A stretch of DNA of 61,456 bases from Chromatiales bacterium (GCA_027076325.1 JALTJZ010000037.1:1-61456), one strand, 5' to 3'; counted from the first letter of the stretch, positions 31,389-40,774 are shown. The notes: generated from the letters alone by a model not told the origin. Numbers and translations are program-made.

Positions 31389-32048
31389 CTACACGCCAAA
31401 CAGTGAAAAGATAAGTGCGCTGATTGTTTGAATAACCGGGATAATGAATTGCCAGAGCACACCGGTGAATATTAACAATAGGAGCAGGACAAGCCCAAAT
31501 GGTTCAACTTTGCTTAACAGGTTTCCAGCCGTGGGGGGGAGCAGGCTCACCGCTATTCGGCCACCATCGGTGGGTGGAACGGGGATAAGGTTAAAAACCA
31601 TAAGCAATACGTTAAAGAAAACACCGATAAAAGCCATATTGAGCAGGGGCTGACTGAACTGCGCGAGGCCAGCGGGCAAAATGCTTGCAATTGCAGCAAT
31701 CAACCCCCAGCCAAACGCCATAGCTAAATTGGCCGCAGGGCCGGCAATGGCCACCAGGGCGGTGTCCCGCTTTGGATTTTTAAAGTTTCGCCAGTCGATG
31801 GGAACGGGTTTAGCCCAGCCAAAGGCAAAATTGACCGTTAAAATCAGTATGGCAGGCACCAGAATAGTGCCAATGGGATCGATATGCTTCACTGGATTAA
31901 GGCTAAGTCGCCCTAACATCATGGCTGTGCGGTCGCCGAGTCTGTAAGCGGCCCAGCCATGTGCCACTTCATGCAAGACAATGGCAAAAAGTACCGGAAT
32001 AATTGAAATAAGGATAAGTTGTGCTGTGCTTAAATTTGAGTCTAACAT
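31389..32048 (-). CDS. Site-2 protease family zinc metallopeptidase (M50)
   Basis: This is an intramembrane zinc protease of the short, PDZ-less M50 type. The 219 residues are mostly hydrophobic. The active site HEVAHG (His26, Glu27, His30) lies in the first helix. NPVKHIDPIGT follows, and the third metal ligand is the Asp in VPPTDGGRI near residue 165. The family in Proteobacteria is common but its natural substrates are generally unknown. It is the first gene of a leftward set with the periplasmic protein and TlpA-like genes. Confidence 0.9.
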   Translation of the reverse strand: MLDSNLSTAQLILISIIPVLFAIVLHEVAHGWAAYRLGDRTAMMLGRLSLNPVKHIDPIGTILVPAILILTVNFAFGWAKPVPIDWRNFKNPKRDTALVAIAGPAANLAMAFGWGLIAAIASILPAGLAQFSQPLLNMAFIGVFFNVLLMVFNLIPVPPTDGGRIAVSLLPPTAGNLLSKVEPFGLVLLLLLIFTGVLWQFIIPVIQTISALIFSLFGV

Positions 32049-32203
32049 ATGGCTATCATAACAGTTCGTATGAGCCGGAGCGAAAGGATTTACTTTAAGT
32101 TGGGGGCTGATATAGTAGTCATATGCGTGCGGGAGGACAGTTAATTGTTGCGCTATTATCAGATAAATTCTTATAATTTCAATAACTTACAAAGGAGTAG
32201 GGG

Positions 32204-32545
32204 GTGTCGGCTAAATTACGGGTGGTTTTAAACGGATCGGACATTTTTGAATATAAAAAAAACACTCGCCACCCGGGGAAACAGCGAGAAATTCTCGATC
32301 ATATGGATTTGGACATGGATGCAGGGATTGAAATTAATGGTGAACTGATCAATGACCCCGATAAGATGCAGCGTGCACAATATGTCGCAATGAGCTTGCT
32401 TTATGGTATTCAAATGCAAAGTGAAGGCCTGATATCGGCCTCCTGTGGCTATTTAGTGACAAGATTACCGGATTTGAAGCAGATCCGCGCGGTTGAAAGT
32501 GGTGAAGAAGTCACAATGGAGTTAATTTTTGATGAAGAAAACTAA
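32204..32545 (+). CDS. Hypothetical protein, 113 aa
   Basis: This is an unrecognised small soluble protein starting at GTG 32204. A strong ribosome-binding site, AAAGGAG, lies shortly upstream, which makes it a credible gene. It is acidic, with no signal peptide or membrane segment. The second half contains MSLLYGIQMQSEGLISASCGYLV-type sequence and ends in a run of acidic residues (ELIFDEEN). It diverges from the site-2 protease gene and is followed by the repeat-containing leader of cspA. No function is proposed. Confidence 0.75.
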   Translation: MSAKLRVVLNGSDIFEYKKNTRHPGKQREILDHMDLDMDAGIEINGELINDPDKMQRAQYVAMSLLYGIQMQSEGLISASCGYLVTRLPDLKQIRAVESGEEVTMELIFDEEN

Positions 32546-32594
32546 TAATTTCCGTAAAAGTGTAGTAGTATTGGTAACTTAGATGTAATTTGAG

Positions 32595-32765
32595 TCTAAT
32601 GGTTTTATTGCAAGATTTGTAAGCGCTTATAAGAAACAAAAAGTTTTTCCTGTAAATGCCAAAATTGTAACAAAATTTGATTTTTAGATGGAAATTGATT
32701 CTAATTAGTGATATTGCAAATATTAAGCACTTATAAGAAACTTGAAGTTTTTCCTGTAAATGCCA
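32595..32765 (+). repeat. Two imperfect direct repeats (about 66 bp) upstream of cspA
   Basis: Copy 1 spans 32595-32661 and copy 2 spans 32700-32765. Both contain TCTAAT, TATTGCAA, AAGC-CTTATAAGAAAC and AAGTTTTTCCTGTAAATGCCA in the same order. The 3' halves are nearly identical and the 5' parts are diverged. The second copy ends 47 bases before the cspA start, so the pair may lie in the promoter/5' leader. The minus strand across it has an open frame, but that is explained by the AT-rich repeats. Confidence 0.8.
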
Positions 32766-32812
32766 GATATTCATTGCAGTTTATACATTTTTAATTTTTG
32801 AGGTATTTTTTT

Positions 32813-33019
32813 ATGGCAACAGGAACAGTTAAGTGGTTTAACGAATCAAAAGGTTTTGGTTTTATTACTCCTTCCGACGGTAGTGCAGATGTATTTGTAC
32901 ATTTTTCAGCAATTGCAGCAGAAGGTTTTCGTACTTTAGCTGAAGGCGCTTCAGTTAGTTACGAAGTTGAAGCCGGTCCCAAGGGGCCTCAGGCAACACA
33001 AGTGACATTAAACGGCTAA
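32813..33019 (+). CDS. cspA: Cold-shock domain protein, CspA family
   Basis: This is a 68-residue single-stranded nucleic-acid-binding OB-fold protein. RNP1 (KGFGFI) and RNP2 (VFVHFSAI) are intact, as are [14 protein letters not shown] and the C-terminal [12 protein letters not shown] 32813 is preceded by TGAGGT at ideal spacing; an in-frame TTG at 32798 lies upstream of that site and is rejected. The long AT-rich region with repeats upstream is consistent with a structured cold-shock leader, though no canonical E. coli cold box was recognised. It is monocistronic, followed by a terminator. Confidence 0.96.
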   Translation: MATGTVKWFNESKGFGFITPSDGSADVFVHFSAIAAEGFRTLAEGASVSYEVEAGPKGPQATQVTLNG

Positions 33020-33043
33020 GCATATTTGCCTTAGTTTTTTGTA

Positions 33044-33075
33044 AAAAAACCTCGCTATTTAGCGGGGTTTTTTTT
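33044..33075 (+). terminator. Rho-independent terminator after cspA
   Basis: The stem AAAACCTCGCT/AGCGGGGTTTT with loop ATTT is followed by a T-run. It lies 25 bases after the cspA stop. Confidence 0.9.
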
Positions 33076-33107
33076 GTCTGTTACAAACAGGTTTAAATAT
33101 TCACTGA

Positions 33108-33494
33108 ATGGAAAAAGCATTTAAAATAACACGGCCTGTTACAGAGCCAAAGGTTATGAGTTACTCTGTTCTTCAGGCAAGCCAGATGCTTGCTATGCTG
33201 AACGCCGAATTAGCTCGGGTGCTTAAACTACAATGTGCAGATATTGCTGCACTTAGCGCAGCACAAAGCACATTACAGCCACAAACAATGGCCTGGCAAC
33301 AGGCACAGCAGTTTATCCAGTTTTACAATTTACTTTGTGACAAATTTTCAGGTGATGCCGTTGCGATGCGCCACTGGCTGCGCGCGGAAAATAAAATACT
33401 GGCGGGTGTACCATTATTACTGATTATTGATGATGGACGTCTGGATGATATTATTCATTTTATAGCTTCAGACCAGCCCCTGGTCTTTATGTAA
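33108..33494 (+). CDS. Orphan protein with Xre/MbcA/ParS-type toxin-binding domain (DUF2384-like)
   Basis: The 128-residue protein ends in a helical segment, MRHWLRAENKILAGVPL then LLIIDDGRLDDIIHFI. It resembles the WL-x-N-x-x-LGG-x-P-x-x-L-L pattern of antitoxins that pair with RES-type toxins. No recognisable toxin gene lies on either side; the neighbours are cspA and an APC permease. The N-terminal half (about 20-80) is helical and lacks an obvious helix-turn-helix. The start at 33108 has no clear ribosome-binding site; Met17 is an alternative. It may have been domesticated for another role, and the domain call is by pattern only. Confidence 0.6.
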   Translation: MEKAFKITRPVTEPKVMSYSVLQASQMLAMLNAELARVLKLQCADIAALSAAQSTLQPQTMAWQQAQQFIQFYNLLCDKFSGDAVAMRHWLRAENKILAGVPLLLIIDDGRLDDIIHFIASDQPLVFM

Positions 33495-33566
33495 AACGAG
33501 CCACGGGTTAAAGGCTGAATAATTTTTTATTACATATCGAATAGTTCAGGCGTATAGTCAGATAGT

Positions 33567-34901
33567 ATGACTGCAAATAACAATACACTATCCTGCCACC
33601 GAAAAAGAAATAAGAATCTTGGTCTTGCCGAATTAATTGCGATTGCGCTTGGCGGCATGATTGGTGGCGGGATTTTTACTATTTTAGGAATTTCTGTTGC
33701 GATGATTGGTGTTTTTACACCGGTTGCAATCGTAATCGGGGGTATTATTGCAGCATTGGCTGGGTATTCTTATATCAAGTTGGGTGTTTATTATAAGGAT
33801 GAAGGTTCCAGCTATATATTTTATAAAAAAACATTCACTCAATCCCCGTTTGCCGCGTCACTGATAGGCTGGTGGGTTATCTTTGGTTATATTAGCACGC
33901 TTGCACTTTACGCCTACACATTTGCATCGTATGCCATTAGTGGAACTATTTTTTCGGATGTTGAATGGGTGCGTAAACTGGTTGCGGGCGGGATTATACT
34001 ACTGTTCACACTGGTGAATGTATGGAGTGTGAAAGGGATGGGAAAAGCAGAAGATGTAATGGTGTACACCAAATTAGTGATTCTGGTGGTTATTTCCTTT
34101 GTCTTTATTAATAACACCCAAACAAGTATTCCTGTGTTGCTACACAAAGAGGCTGATATAAGTATCCTGTCTATTTTTATTGTAGCAGCCCTGACGTTTG
34201 TCGCATATGAAGGCTTCGAACTTGTTATTAATGCTGTGAATGAAATGGAAACCCCCGAAAAAAATATTCCAAGAGCTATTTATTTATCTATATTTCTCGT
34301 TATTCTAATTTATGTGATTATTTCCATTGGTGCAATATTAGCAATTCCTTTTAGCGAAATTATTCAAAATAAAGAATATGCACTGGCAGCAGGAACGGGA
34401 AACGTATTGGGGCACTGGGGAACTCAGCTTGTGGTACTGGGTGCACTTTTAGCAACAAGCAGTGCAATCAGCGGGACTGTCTTTGGTGCATCACGGCAAA
34501 TGGCTGTTATCGCAAAAGATGGCTATTTCCCATCGTTCCTTGCAAAGCGAGTTAATCACATTCCTGTTTATTCTGTTATTTGCTTATCAAGTTTGGCTTT
34601 TTTACTTGTGCTTGCTGGCAGTCTTGAACTTATTCTTGAATTTGGCAGTATTACTTTTTTACTGGTTTCGGTATTAATGGCTTATGCCAATTACAGAATG
34701 CGTGAGCAGACACAATCTTCGCTGCTTATTACGCTACTTGCTTTTTGTGGGTTATTCACAGGAATGATTTTAATACTTTATTATGAGTTTATTTCACAGC
34801 CTCAGCAGCTGGTTTTTATTGGTGGTTTGTATATTTTATTAACATTGGCCGCATGGTTATATGCAAGATTCAGAACAACAAAGATATTTCATTTAAACTG
34901 A
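33567..34901 (+). CDS. APC family amino acid permease
   Basis: This is a predicted 12-helix inner-membrane amino acid transporter of 444 residues. The first helix has the conserved substrate-binding motif GGMIGGGIFTILG. The sixth helix carries AALTFVAYEGFELVINAVNE (the FxGFE-like motif), followed by MKNIPRAI-type sequence in a loop (PEKNIPRAI). TSSAISGTVFGASRQM is another family signature. Substrate cannot be told. The gene is convergent with the kinase gene, 54 bases away. Confidence 0.9.
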   Translation: MTANNNTLSCHRKRNKNLGLAELIAIALGGMIGGGIFTILGISVAMIGVFTPVAIVIGGIIAALAGYSYIKLGVYYKDEGSSYIFYKKTFTQSPFAASLIGWWVIFGYISTLALYAYTFASYAISGTIFSDVEWVRKLVAGGIILLFTLVNVWSVKGMGKAEDVMVYTKLVILVVISFVFINNTQTSIPVLLHKEADISILSIFIVAALTFVAYEGFELVINAVNEMETPEKNIPRAIYLSIFLVILIYVIISIGAILAIPFSEIIQNKEYALAAGTGNVLGHWGTQLVVLGALLATSSAISGTVFGASRQMAVIAKDGYFPSFLAKRVNHIPVYSVICLSSLAFLLVLAGSLELILEFGSITFLLVSVLMAYANYRMREQTQSSLLITLLAFCGLFTGMILILYYEFISQPQQLVFIGGLYILLTLAAWLYARFRTTKIFHLN

Positions 34902-34955
34902 ACAGGATAACGGGATTTGTACCACCTATTAGTGGAAATTGCCCTGCGTCAGGTA

Positions 34956-37454
34956 TTAATGCACACCAAAAAGATTTAATTTTATTAATCTGGACTTACC
35001 AAACAATAACTCAATGCTGTAGTTTCCGTTTGTAATGCCTGTTTTCGGGAGTTGTATTGTAAAGAAATGTTTTCCCTGATTGCTGGAGAGGACTAATTTT
35101 TTCTGGATTATCCGTTTTGGGGTTATACCATTGTAAACATTAACGGTGAGTTCAGTATTATTCTGTGTGAAATTTTTATACTCAAATCCAGCATAAAGCA
35201 ACTGGCCAATTTTAATTTTTTGCAATGTGGTTTCTGTTATTTCACTAAAGGGGGTGCTGCTAACTTTAATTTTTGGCACAATGGGTAAAACGGCATCCAT
35301 TTCTTTTTTAAGGTTTTTACGTGCTGTTTGTATTTCCCTGTTATCTGGAAATAACTTTTGTGCACTATCGAGAATACCAGCAGCTTCACGAAATTTATTT
35401 TGCTCCGTTGCTAAACGTGCCTTGCGTAATATTTGTTTTTGTATCTTCAATAAGCCATTTTGAGCCTGAGTATTATCAGAGTCTATGGTTAAAATAGTTT
35501 TATACAGGTCATAAGCACTGTTTCCAGCCGGGCGGGTTAATAACCCATCCTGCCTTTTTCTTTCAGCTTCTATTAAAAGAGCGCTGGTCTGGCTTTTATT
35601 TTTGATCAGGCCTTTAATCTTTTCCTGAAGTTGTAGCAATTCAGGATCGTTATGAACAGCCTGTAGTCCTGAATTAACTGAGTTCAGGGCTTTGAAATAG
35701 GCTTTTGTTTGTATTTCGTTTTTTGCTTTATCCCTGAAATGCGTTGCTATTCGGTTAATCCCCTGTAATGCTTCAGTATTGGTTGGTTCATTGTTTAATA
35801 CTATTTTGAGTTCAGCGAGTGCATTTGCACCTTCAGGCTCATTTAGAGCATTAACAGCAAAATAAACACGTGACTTTTGTAAATGCGGCTCATTGATGGC
35901 GCTAAGGGTCAGTTTTTTCTTCAGCGTAATAAAATCGGTGTCTTCACGCATTTCTGGATATAATGATTCTATTTCATTAATGGTTTTATTGGCAGATATA
36001 AAGTCTTTTTTTATAATTAAGTTGCTTAGCCTGTTGAGATACCATTGCTTTAATTCTGATATGGCTGCCTGAATGATTGTATTGTTCGGGTTTTCAGTCA
36101 GTTTCTTGTTATAAATCTCGGTAAGAGCAATTGCATTGCCCGGTATTTTATTGAGTGAAGATTTTAGTTGCTGGATCTTTTTTTCTTCAAGTTGTTCAGC
36201 CGTCAGGCCTGGCGTTTTTGGTTTGTCAGGTTTTTTGGGCAAGTCTTTCGTTGCATACAGGTATTGTTTTATTTCAGGTGGCAGGTGTTTTTTTACAAAT
36301 GGTTCAGCTTTTTGTTTCCATATGTCTAGAAGTTCCGATTTTTTGTAATAACCTATGGAAAAAAGCACAATAAGTAAAAAGATCAGGAGCCGGCTTTTTC
36401 GGCGATTTAGATTTTTAAAGTCATCTGAATCAGCAATAAGAGAAGGCGTGTCCTTTCTTTTGTAGGCTTTTGAGGGTGTTTTAACAGCCCGGCTGACGGC
36501 CTGCTGTTTTGGAGGCGGTGCTGATTCAGGTGTGTTGATTTGCTGCTCGACCATTGTCTCGGCATGGTGAGCTTGCCCTGCTTTTTTAAAGGCGGCAGCT
36601 TTTGCATCAATGGCATCGAGTTCGGCATTTGTGATCTTGTTTAAGGCATTAACCAGTTCAGATGCCTGTTGATAGCGGTGCTCGGGTTTTTTGGATAGAC
36701 AAATATTAATAATTGGTTGAAATATTTCCAGACCTTTAGGAAGCTGTGGTATTGGATCTGATAAATGTTTGATACAAATGGCAACCAGTGAAGGGCCGTC
36801 ATAGGGAACATAACCGGCCAGTGCCTGAAATAAGACAACGCCGAGACTGTATATATCGGTACGGTGATCTATTTGCAAGCCTTTGGTTTGCTCCGGGCTC
36901 ATAAAATAGGGCGTACCTAATATCTTGCCAGTTTCGGTGAGCCCTTTTGAAACATCATTGGTTCGGGCTATGCCAAAGTCAGTTAAAATAGCCCGGCCAT
37001 CATGGTGTAATAAAATATTTTCAGGCTTTATATCTCGATGTACAAAGCCTTTTTTTGCTGCAAAATCGAGTGCATCGGCTATTTGTTTAATAATAATAAC
37101 TTTCTGTTTTCGATTTAAAAGATCGCGTGCCTCATTAAAGTTCTTTCCTTTAATGTATTCCATCGACATGTAGTGAATGCCGTTATAAATACCTGCATCA
37201 TAAATAGTAATAATATTAGGGTGAGAAAGTTGACTGGCAATGCGAGCTTCTCGCAGGAAGCGCTCAGAGAAAGTTTCATCTGTATGGTCTGGTGAGAGGA
37301 CTTTAAGCGCAACTTTTCGACCAATACTTTTCTGTACTGCAAGGTAAACCATTGCCATACCACCGCGGCCTAGCAAATCTTTAATTTCATAGCCCGGAAT
37401 ATTCACCACGGATGCAACGTGACTTGCTGTTGTTTGTTTATTTTTTGCTGTCAT
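34956..37454 (-). CDS. Transmembrane Ser/Thr protein kinase (PknB-like) with large extracytoplasmic helical domain
   Basis: The 832-residue Hanks-type kinase is expected to span the inner membrane. The kinase domain (about 22-285) has the glycine loop GRGGMAMVY, Lys51, HRD Asp141 in FVHRDIKPENILL, DFG Asp159 and the activation-segment GTPYFMSPEQ, so it should be active. A polar juxtamembrane region (about 290-350) leads to a single helix at about 352-371. The remainder is outside and looks like TPR-type helical repeats (for example DPELLQLQEKIKG), ending in a small beta-rich domain. No PASTA repeats are present. It is monocistronic; FHA genes elsewhere in the window are possible readers. Confidence 0.9.
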   Translation of the reverse strand: MTAKNKQTTASHVASVVNIPGYEIKDLLGRGGMAMVYLAVQKSIGRKVALKVLSPDHTDETFSERFLREARIASQLSHPNIITIYDAGIYNGIHYMSMEYIKGKNFNEARDLLNRKQKVIIIKQIADALDFAAKKGFVHRDIKPENILLHHDGRAILTDFGIARTNDVSKGLTETGKILGTPYFMSPEQTKGLQIDHRTDIYSLGVVLFQALAGYVPYDGPSLVAICIKHLSDPIPQLPKGLEIFQPIINICLSKKPEHRYQQASELVNALNKITNAELDAIDAKAAAFKKAGQAHHAETMVEQQINTPESAPPPKQQAVSRAVKTPSKAYKRKDTPSLIADSDDFKNLNRRKSRLLIFLLIVLFSIGYYKKSELLDIWKQKAEPFVKKHLPPEIKQYLYATKDLPKKPDKPKTPGLTAEQLEEKKIQQLKSSLNKIPGNAIALTEIYNKKLTENPNNTIIQAAISELKQWYLNRLSNLIIKKDFISANKTINEIESLYPEMREDTDFITLKKKLTLSAINEPHLQKSRVYFAVNALNEPEGANALAELKIVLNNEPTNTEALQGINRIATHFRDKAKNEIQTKAYFKALNSVNSGLQAVHNDPELLQLQEKIKGLIKNKSQTSALLIEAERKRQDGLLTRPAGNSAYDLYKTILTIDSDNTQAQNGLLKIQKQILRKARLATEQNKFREAAGILDSAQKLFPDNREIQTARKNLKKEMDAVLPIVPKIKVSSTPFSEITETTLQKIKIGQLLYAGFEYKNFTQNNTELTVNVYNGITPKRIIQKKLVLSSNQGKHFFTIQLPKTGITNGNYSIELLFGKSRLIKLNLFGVH

Positions 37455-37695
37455 CTTCTGGTTACTTAAACGTGTGGTGTTAACTTAGTATTATTCCTTT
37501 ATATATCGGCAGTATGCGCAGGATATAGAGGCTTTTAATCTTAATATAATCAATGGCTTGTATAGTATAGCTGGCGGCTTGCTCTATGTAATGATCCTGT
37601 TCGCCCATTATTACTGATTTGGGTGTTATTTATGGTCTGGATTGACTACCTAACCGGGTTTATAGCTGTCGGTTGCTCATTTTGAGTGTCGGATG

Positions 37696-38607
37696 TTATT
37701 CATCCACGGTGTTGCCTGCGGCTAATGTGAGTGCATGTTCAATAGCGGAAGGTGTGCACATAATAGAAAAGAAACTGTTATCACCAACCATTGCGAGGTC
37801 TGGAAAGCTAATGGCGATTCTAAATTCTGCATACAGTGCAAACACTTGCGAGCCGCTAACGAGTATTTCATAGGGTAAATGTGCAGTGGATTTAAGCTTA
37901 TGAAAATCAATTTTGTCCATAATGAATTGATCGCCTGCACACTCTGTTTGAGAAATTTTGCCTGAGATAGAAAGGCCAAAAACGGTTTCATTTTTATCCG
38001 GTAATTTAATTTTATAGATAAGCTTTGTTCCACCGTTAGTATTTTTAAGCGAGGCTGTTACCTTTTTTACCGCCATGCTGTAACTGGCATATTCCGCAAG
38101 TTCAAGCCGGTCTTCAAAATCAGGCATAAATAGCTTGTATTGATAGTCACGTAATTCGTCTTTCGTTAAGCCTTTTTCAGAACCGAAATCTTGAATAAAC
38201 CCGAGTAGAGACTGGAGTTGCTGGGTGATATCGGAAAGATCTTCCTTCATGCGGTAGGCATGCGCCATGTAGGTGGGGTTATTAAAGGAAAGCTGAATGT
38301 TATCGTTTGTTTTTGTAAAGGCGACACGGATTGCTGCACCGTATCCACCATAGGCTGACAAGCTTGCATGTTGTTTTAATCGGTTGTTTGTAATAATTAA
38401 GATGTGCCGCTTTGGTAGGGCTGAATATTCGCCCTCAAGCGTATAACCTGCCTGGAGTAGCTTCAGTTTTATATTCTGAATAAGCGTTGTAAATTCAATA
38501 TTTGTCTGTTGTGAAAGAATAAACGGCTTGTAATAGGTTTCGTTTGCCTTGCTGGTATTAAGGAATGTGAGGCACAGGCTAATGGTGAGGTATTTTATTA
38601 TTCTCAT
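37696..38607 (-). CDS. Predicted secreted protein, possibly DUF302-like
   Basis: The 303-residue protein starts with a signal peptide (MRIIKYLTISLCLTFLNTSKA). Residues 35-110 (LKLLQAGYTLEGEYSALPKR, then NPTYMAHAYRM) vaguely resemble the DUF302 pattern of a helix followed by a strand-rich fold, but this is a weak impression. The C-terminal third contains two Cys (QTECAGDQ and SIMCTPS). It lies alone between the kinase and kdsB. The 241 bases upstream of the kinase start, on its left, hold no gene I can support. Confidence 0.65.
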   Translation of the reverse strand: MRIIKYLTISLCLTFLNTSKANETYYKPFILSQQTNIEFTTLIQNIKLKLLQAGYTLEGEYSALPKRHILIITNNRLKQHASLSAYGGYGAAIRVAFTKTNDNIQLSFNNPTYMAHAYRMKEDLSDITQQLQSLLGFIQDFGSEKGLTKDELRDYQYKLFMPDFEDRLELAEYASYSMAVKKVTASLKNTNGGTKLIYKIKLPDKNETVFGLSISGKISQTECAGDQFIMDKIDFHKLKSTAHLPYEILVSGSQVFALYAEFRIAISFPDLAMVGDNSFFSIMCTPSAIEHALTLAAGNTVDE

Positions 38608-38699
38608 TGTGACTACCTGGTTGATATTTATACAATAGTATAGGGTTAACAGGTAGGAATACGAGCTTTTTTAAGCTGGAAATTGAAATTTAGCGCATT

Positions 38700-39488
38700 T
38701 TAGCTACTTTTATCCTGTTTTTTTAAGATATTCTCAACCAAAACAAGATCTTCGGGGGTATCAACACCGTGTCCAATGGTGCGGGTGGTTGTTTCGACGA
38801 TTATTTTCATGCCATTTGAGATGATTCGGAGCTGCTCAAGTGACTCGGCCTGTTCGAGTATGCTGGCCGGAAGTTTTGCAAATTGTTGTAAGGTACTAAC
38901 CCGGTAAGCGTAAAGCCCGACATGCAGGTAAAATGGAAAATCGGGTAAGTCGCCCGTTGGCTGGTTTAACTTTTTAATGCTAAAACTGTCCCGTACCCAG
39001 GGAATGGGGGCACGACTAAAATAAAGTGCAAAATTCCGGTTGTCCAGCACAACTTTTACATGGTTAGGATTAACAACATCATCAATATTTTTAAAGGGAA
39101 TAGCCAGTGTTGCCATATCGGCACTGTTATGCGCAGCCAGGAGTTTAACGAGTGCATGTACATTATCGGTTTGCACCAGCGGCTCATCGCCTTGCAGGTT
39201 GACGACAACAGTGGAACTAGACCATTGTTTTTTTACTGCCACTTCGTTAATACGATCAGTACCCGAAGGATGATCGCTGCGTGTCATTATGGCATTGCCG
39301 CCAAAGGCAGTGACGGTTTTAACTATTTCGTGGTTATCGGTTGCAACGATTATCTCATCGGCTTTTGTTTTTGATGCCGCAATATAGACATGCTCAATAA
39401 GTGGTTTACCGTTTAATTTTAATAATGGCTTACCCGGTAGACGGGTAGAGGCATAGCGTGACGGAATAACAATTTTGAATGGCTGCAT
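38700..39488 (-). CDS. kdsB: 3-deoxy-manno-octulosonate cytidylyltransferase KdsB
   Basis: KdsB activates Kdo with CTP to CMP-Kdo for lipopolysaccharide inner-core synthesis. The 262-residue nucleotidyltransferase has the signature IPSRYASTRLPGKPLL at the N-terminus. It also has DNHEI, the TRSDHPSGTDRI substrate loop, VVNLQGDEPLV and HVGLYAYR. Length is normal. It is separated by only 62 bases from the EAL-HDOD gene on the same strand, but there is no obvious functional link. Confidence 0.96.
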   Translation of the reverse strand: MQPFKIVIPSRYASTRLPGKPLLKLNGKPLIEHVYIAASKTKADEIIVATDNHEIVKTVTAFGGNAIMTRSDHPSGTDRINEVAVKKQWSSSTVVVNLQGDEPLVQTDNVHALVKLLAAHNSADMATLAIPFKNIDDVVNPNHVKVVLDNRNFALYFSRAPIPWVRDSFSIKKLNQPTGDLPDFPFYLHVGLYAYRVSTLQQFAKLPASILEQAESLEQLRIISNGMKIIVETTTRTIGHGVDTPEDLVLVENILKKQDKSS

Positions 39489-39550
39489 CCATCAATTATG
39501 CATGTTTTTGATTGGCAGATCAAAAATCCCTGCAGCTTGTTGCACGTTAG

Positions 39551-40774
39551 TTAATGAAGGTTGTTAGCCGTTTGCATTGCGCTTAAATGTGCATCCGTTA
39601 CCTGATTAGCCGACAGATTCAGACTATCTAAAATAGTAGCAAGCGCATCATAATTTTCTGTATCAACCAGTAATGCGAGTTGGTAATAATTATTGTAGGG
39701 GCCTTTTTTTTCTAATAAGGCAGCTTTAATATTTTCTGGAATAGATATATCTTTAAGTGCTTCTGAGAAGGGCATTTTTAATAGTGTGTCGAGGTAAGAG
39801 AAAATGCCCAGTATAAATAAGTCGTTAGCAATAGCCGGGTTGGTTTGTTTAGCAATCTGTTCAAGAAAAAATGCACGAGTGAGCGCGGTTACAAATAAGC
39901 CCGAATCATTATTACTATTATTATCATTAGTAAACAGAAACAATGATAACCAGCGGTACAGGGGTTTGACACCAAGCAGTTGTATTACGGCTTGAATACT
40001 TTCAATCTCGGTATCACGTCTTAGCCCTGCTGAATTAATATAGCGTAGTAACTTGTAGCTTATTGATACGTCCTGCGATATTTTTCTTTCAATATCAGCA
40101 ATGTCTTTATTGGCCATAATATCATTTAGGATATTAATAATGGCTACTTTATTAGAAGGGATAGCCTGCTGTTCTATGTATTCCGGTTTTGCAAAAAAAT
40201 AACCCTGATAAAGTTCAAAGCCCATCTCTTTACAGATTAAAAATTCTTCTTTGGTTTCTACACGTTCAGCAAGCAGAGTGAGTTTATGTTGCTGACCGAG
40301 TTTAGCGTATTCAAGGAGTTGCTCTCTGGAATAATCGCTAATATCTATTTTCATTATTTTAACGAGTTCGAATAATTTCTGAGTACTTTCATTATCAATA
40401 AAATCATCAATAGCCAGAGTAAAGCCTGTTTGAACCAGTGATTTTAACTGGGTAAATAATTTTTCATCCACGGTGACATCTTCAAGTACCTCCAGAACAA
40501 CGCGATCCTTTGGCAGAATATTAATAATATCATTTTGAATAAAATATTCGTTAAAGTTGATAAAGGCCTTTTTATTCCCAATAACGCTGCTTAGCCCCAT
40601 ATTATTGAATAAGTTCATAATAACATCGGCAGTTGCTGCTGTGCCATTAATCACATTGGCATTGGTGGCATTAATTTGTCGAAACAGCATTTCATAGGCA
40701 ACAATGGATTCATTCAGATCAAGGATAGGCTGTCGGGCAAGGCAAACTCTGGATTCAGGGGATGTATTAGGCAT
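39551..40774 (-). CDS. EAL-HDOD domain signalling protein (YuxH/CdgJ-like)
   Basis: The 407-residue protein joins an EAL-type domain (about 10-210) to an HDOD domain (about 215-405). The start ARQPILDLNESIVAYEMLFR is typical of YuxH-like proteins. In the EAL part, several catalytic positions are altered: EAL itself reads EMLFR and the DDFG motif reads IDDFIDN. A c-di-GMP phosphodiesterase activity is therefore doubtful. The HDOD part (VAIINILNDIMANKDIADIE, then LRYINSAGL) is the protein-interaction module. Members of this class influence motility in other Proteobacteria. Confidence 0.88.
   Translation of the reverse strand: MPNTSPESRVCLARQPILDLNESIVAYEMLFRQINATNANVINGTAATADVIMNLFNNMGLSSVIGNKKAFINFNEYFIQNDIINILPKDRVVLEVLEDVTVDEKLFTQLKSLVQTGFTLAIDDFIDNESTQKLFELVKIMKIDISDYSREQLLEYAKLGQQHKLTLLAERVETKEEFLICKEMGFELYQGYFFAKPEYIEQQAIPSNKVAIINILNDIMANKDIADIERKISQDVSISYKLLRYINSAGLRRDTEIESIQAVIQLLGVKPLYRWLSLFLFTNDNNSNNDSGLFVTALTRAFFLEQIAKQTNPAIANDLFILGIFSYLDTLLKMPFSEALKDISIPENIKAALLEKKGPYNNYYQLALLVDTENYDALATILDSLNLSANQVTDAHLSAMQTANNLH

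Noticed and set aside
32511-32774. 87-codon minus-strand open frame over the cspA upstream repeats
   Set aside because: Its composition follows the AT-rich direct repeats, it has no ribosome-binding site, and it overlaps the end of the preceding gene.
33108-33494. Complete toxin-antitoxin pair
   Set aside because: Only an antitoxin-like domain was seen; the neighbouring genes are a cold-shock protein and a permease.
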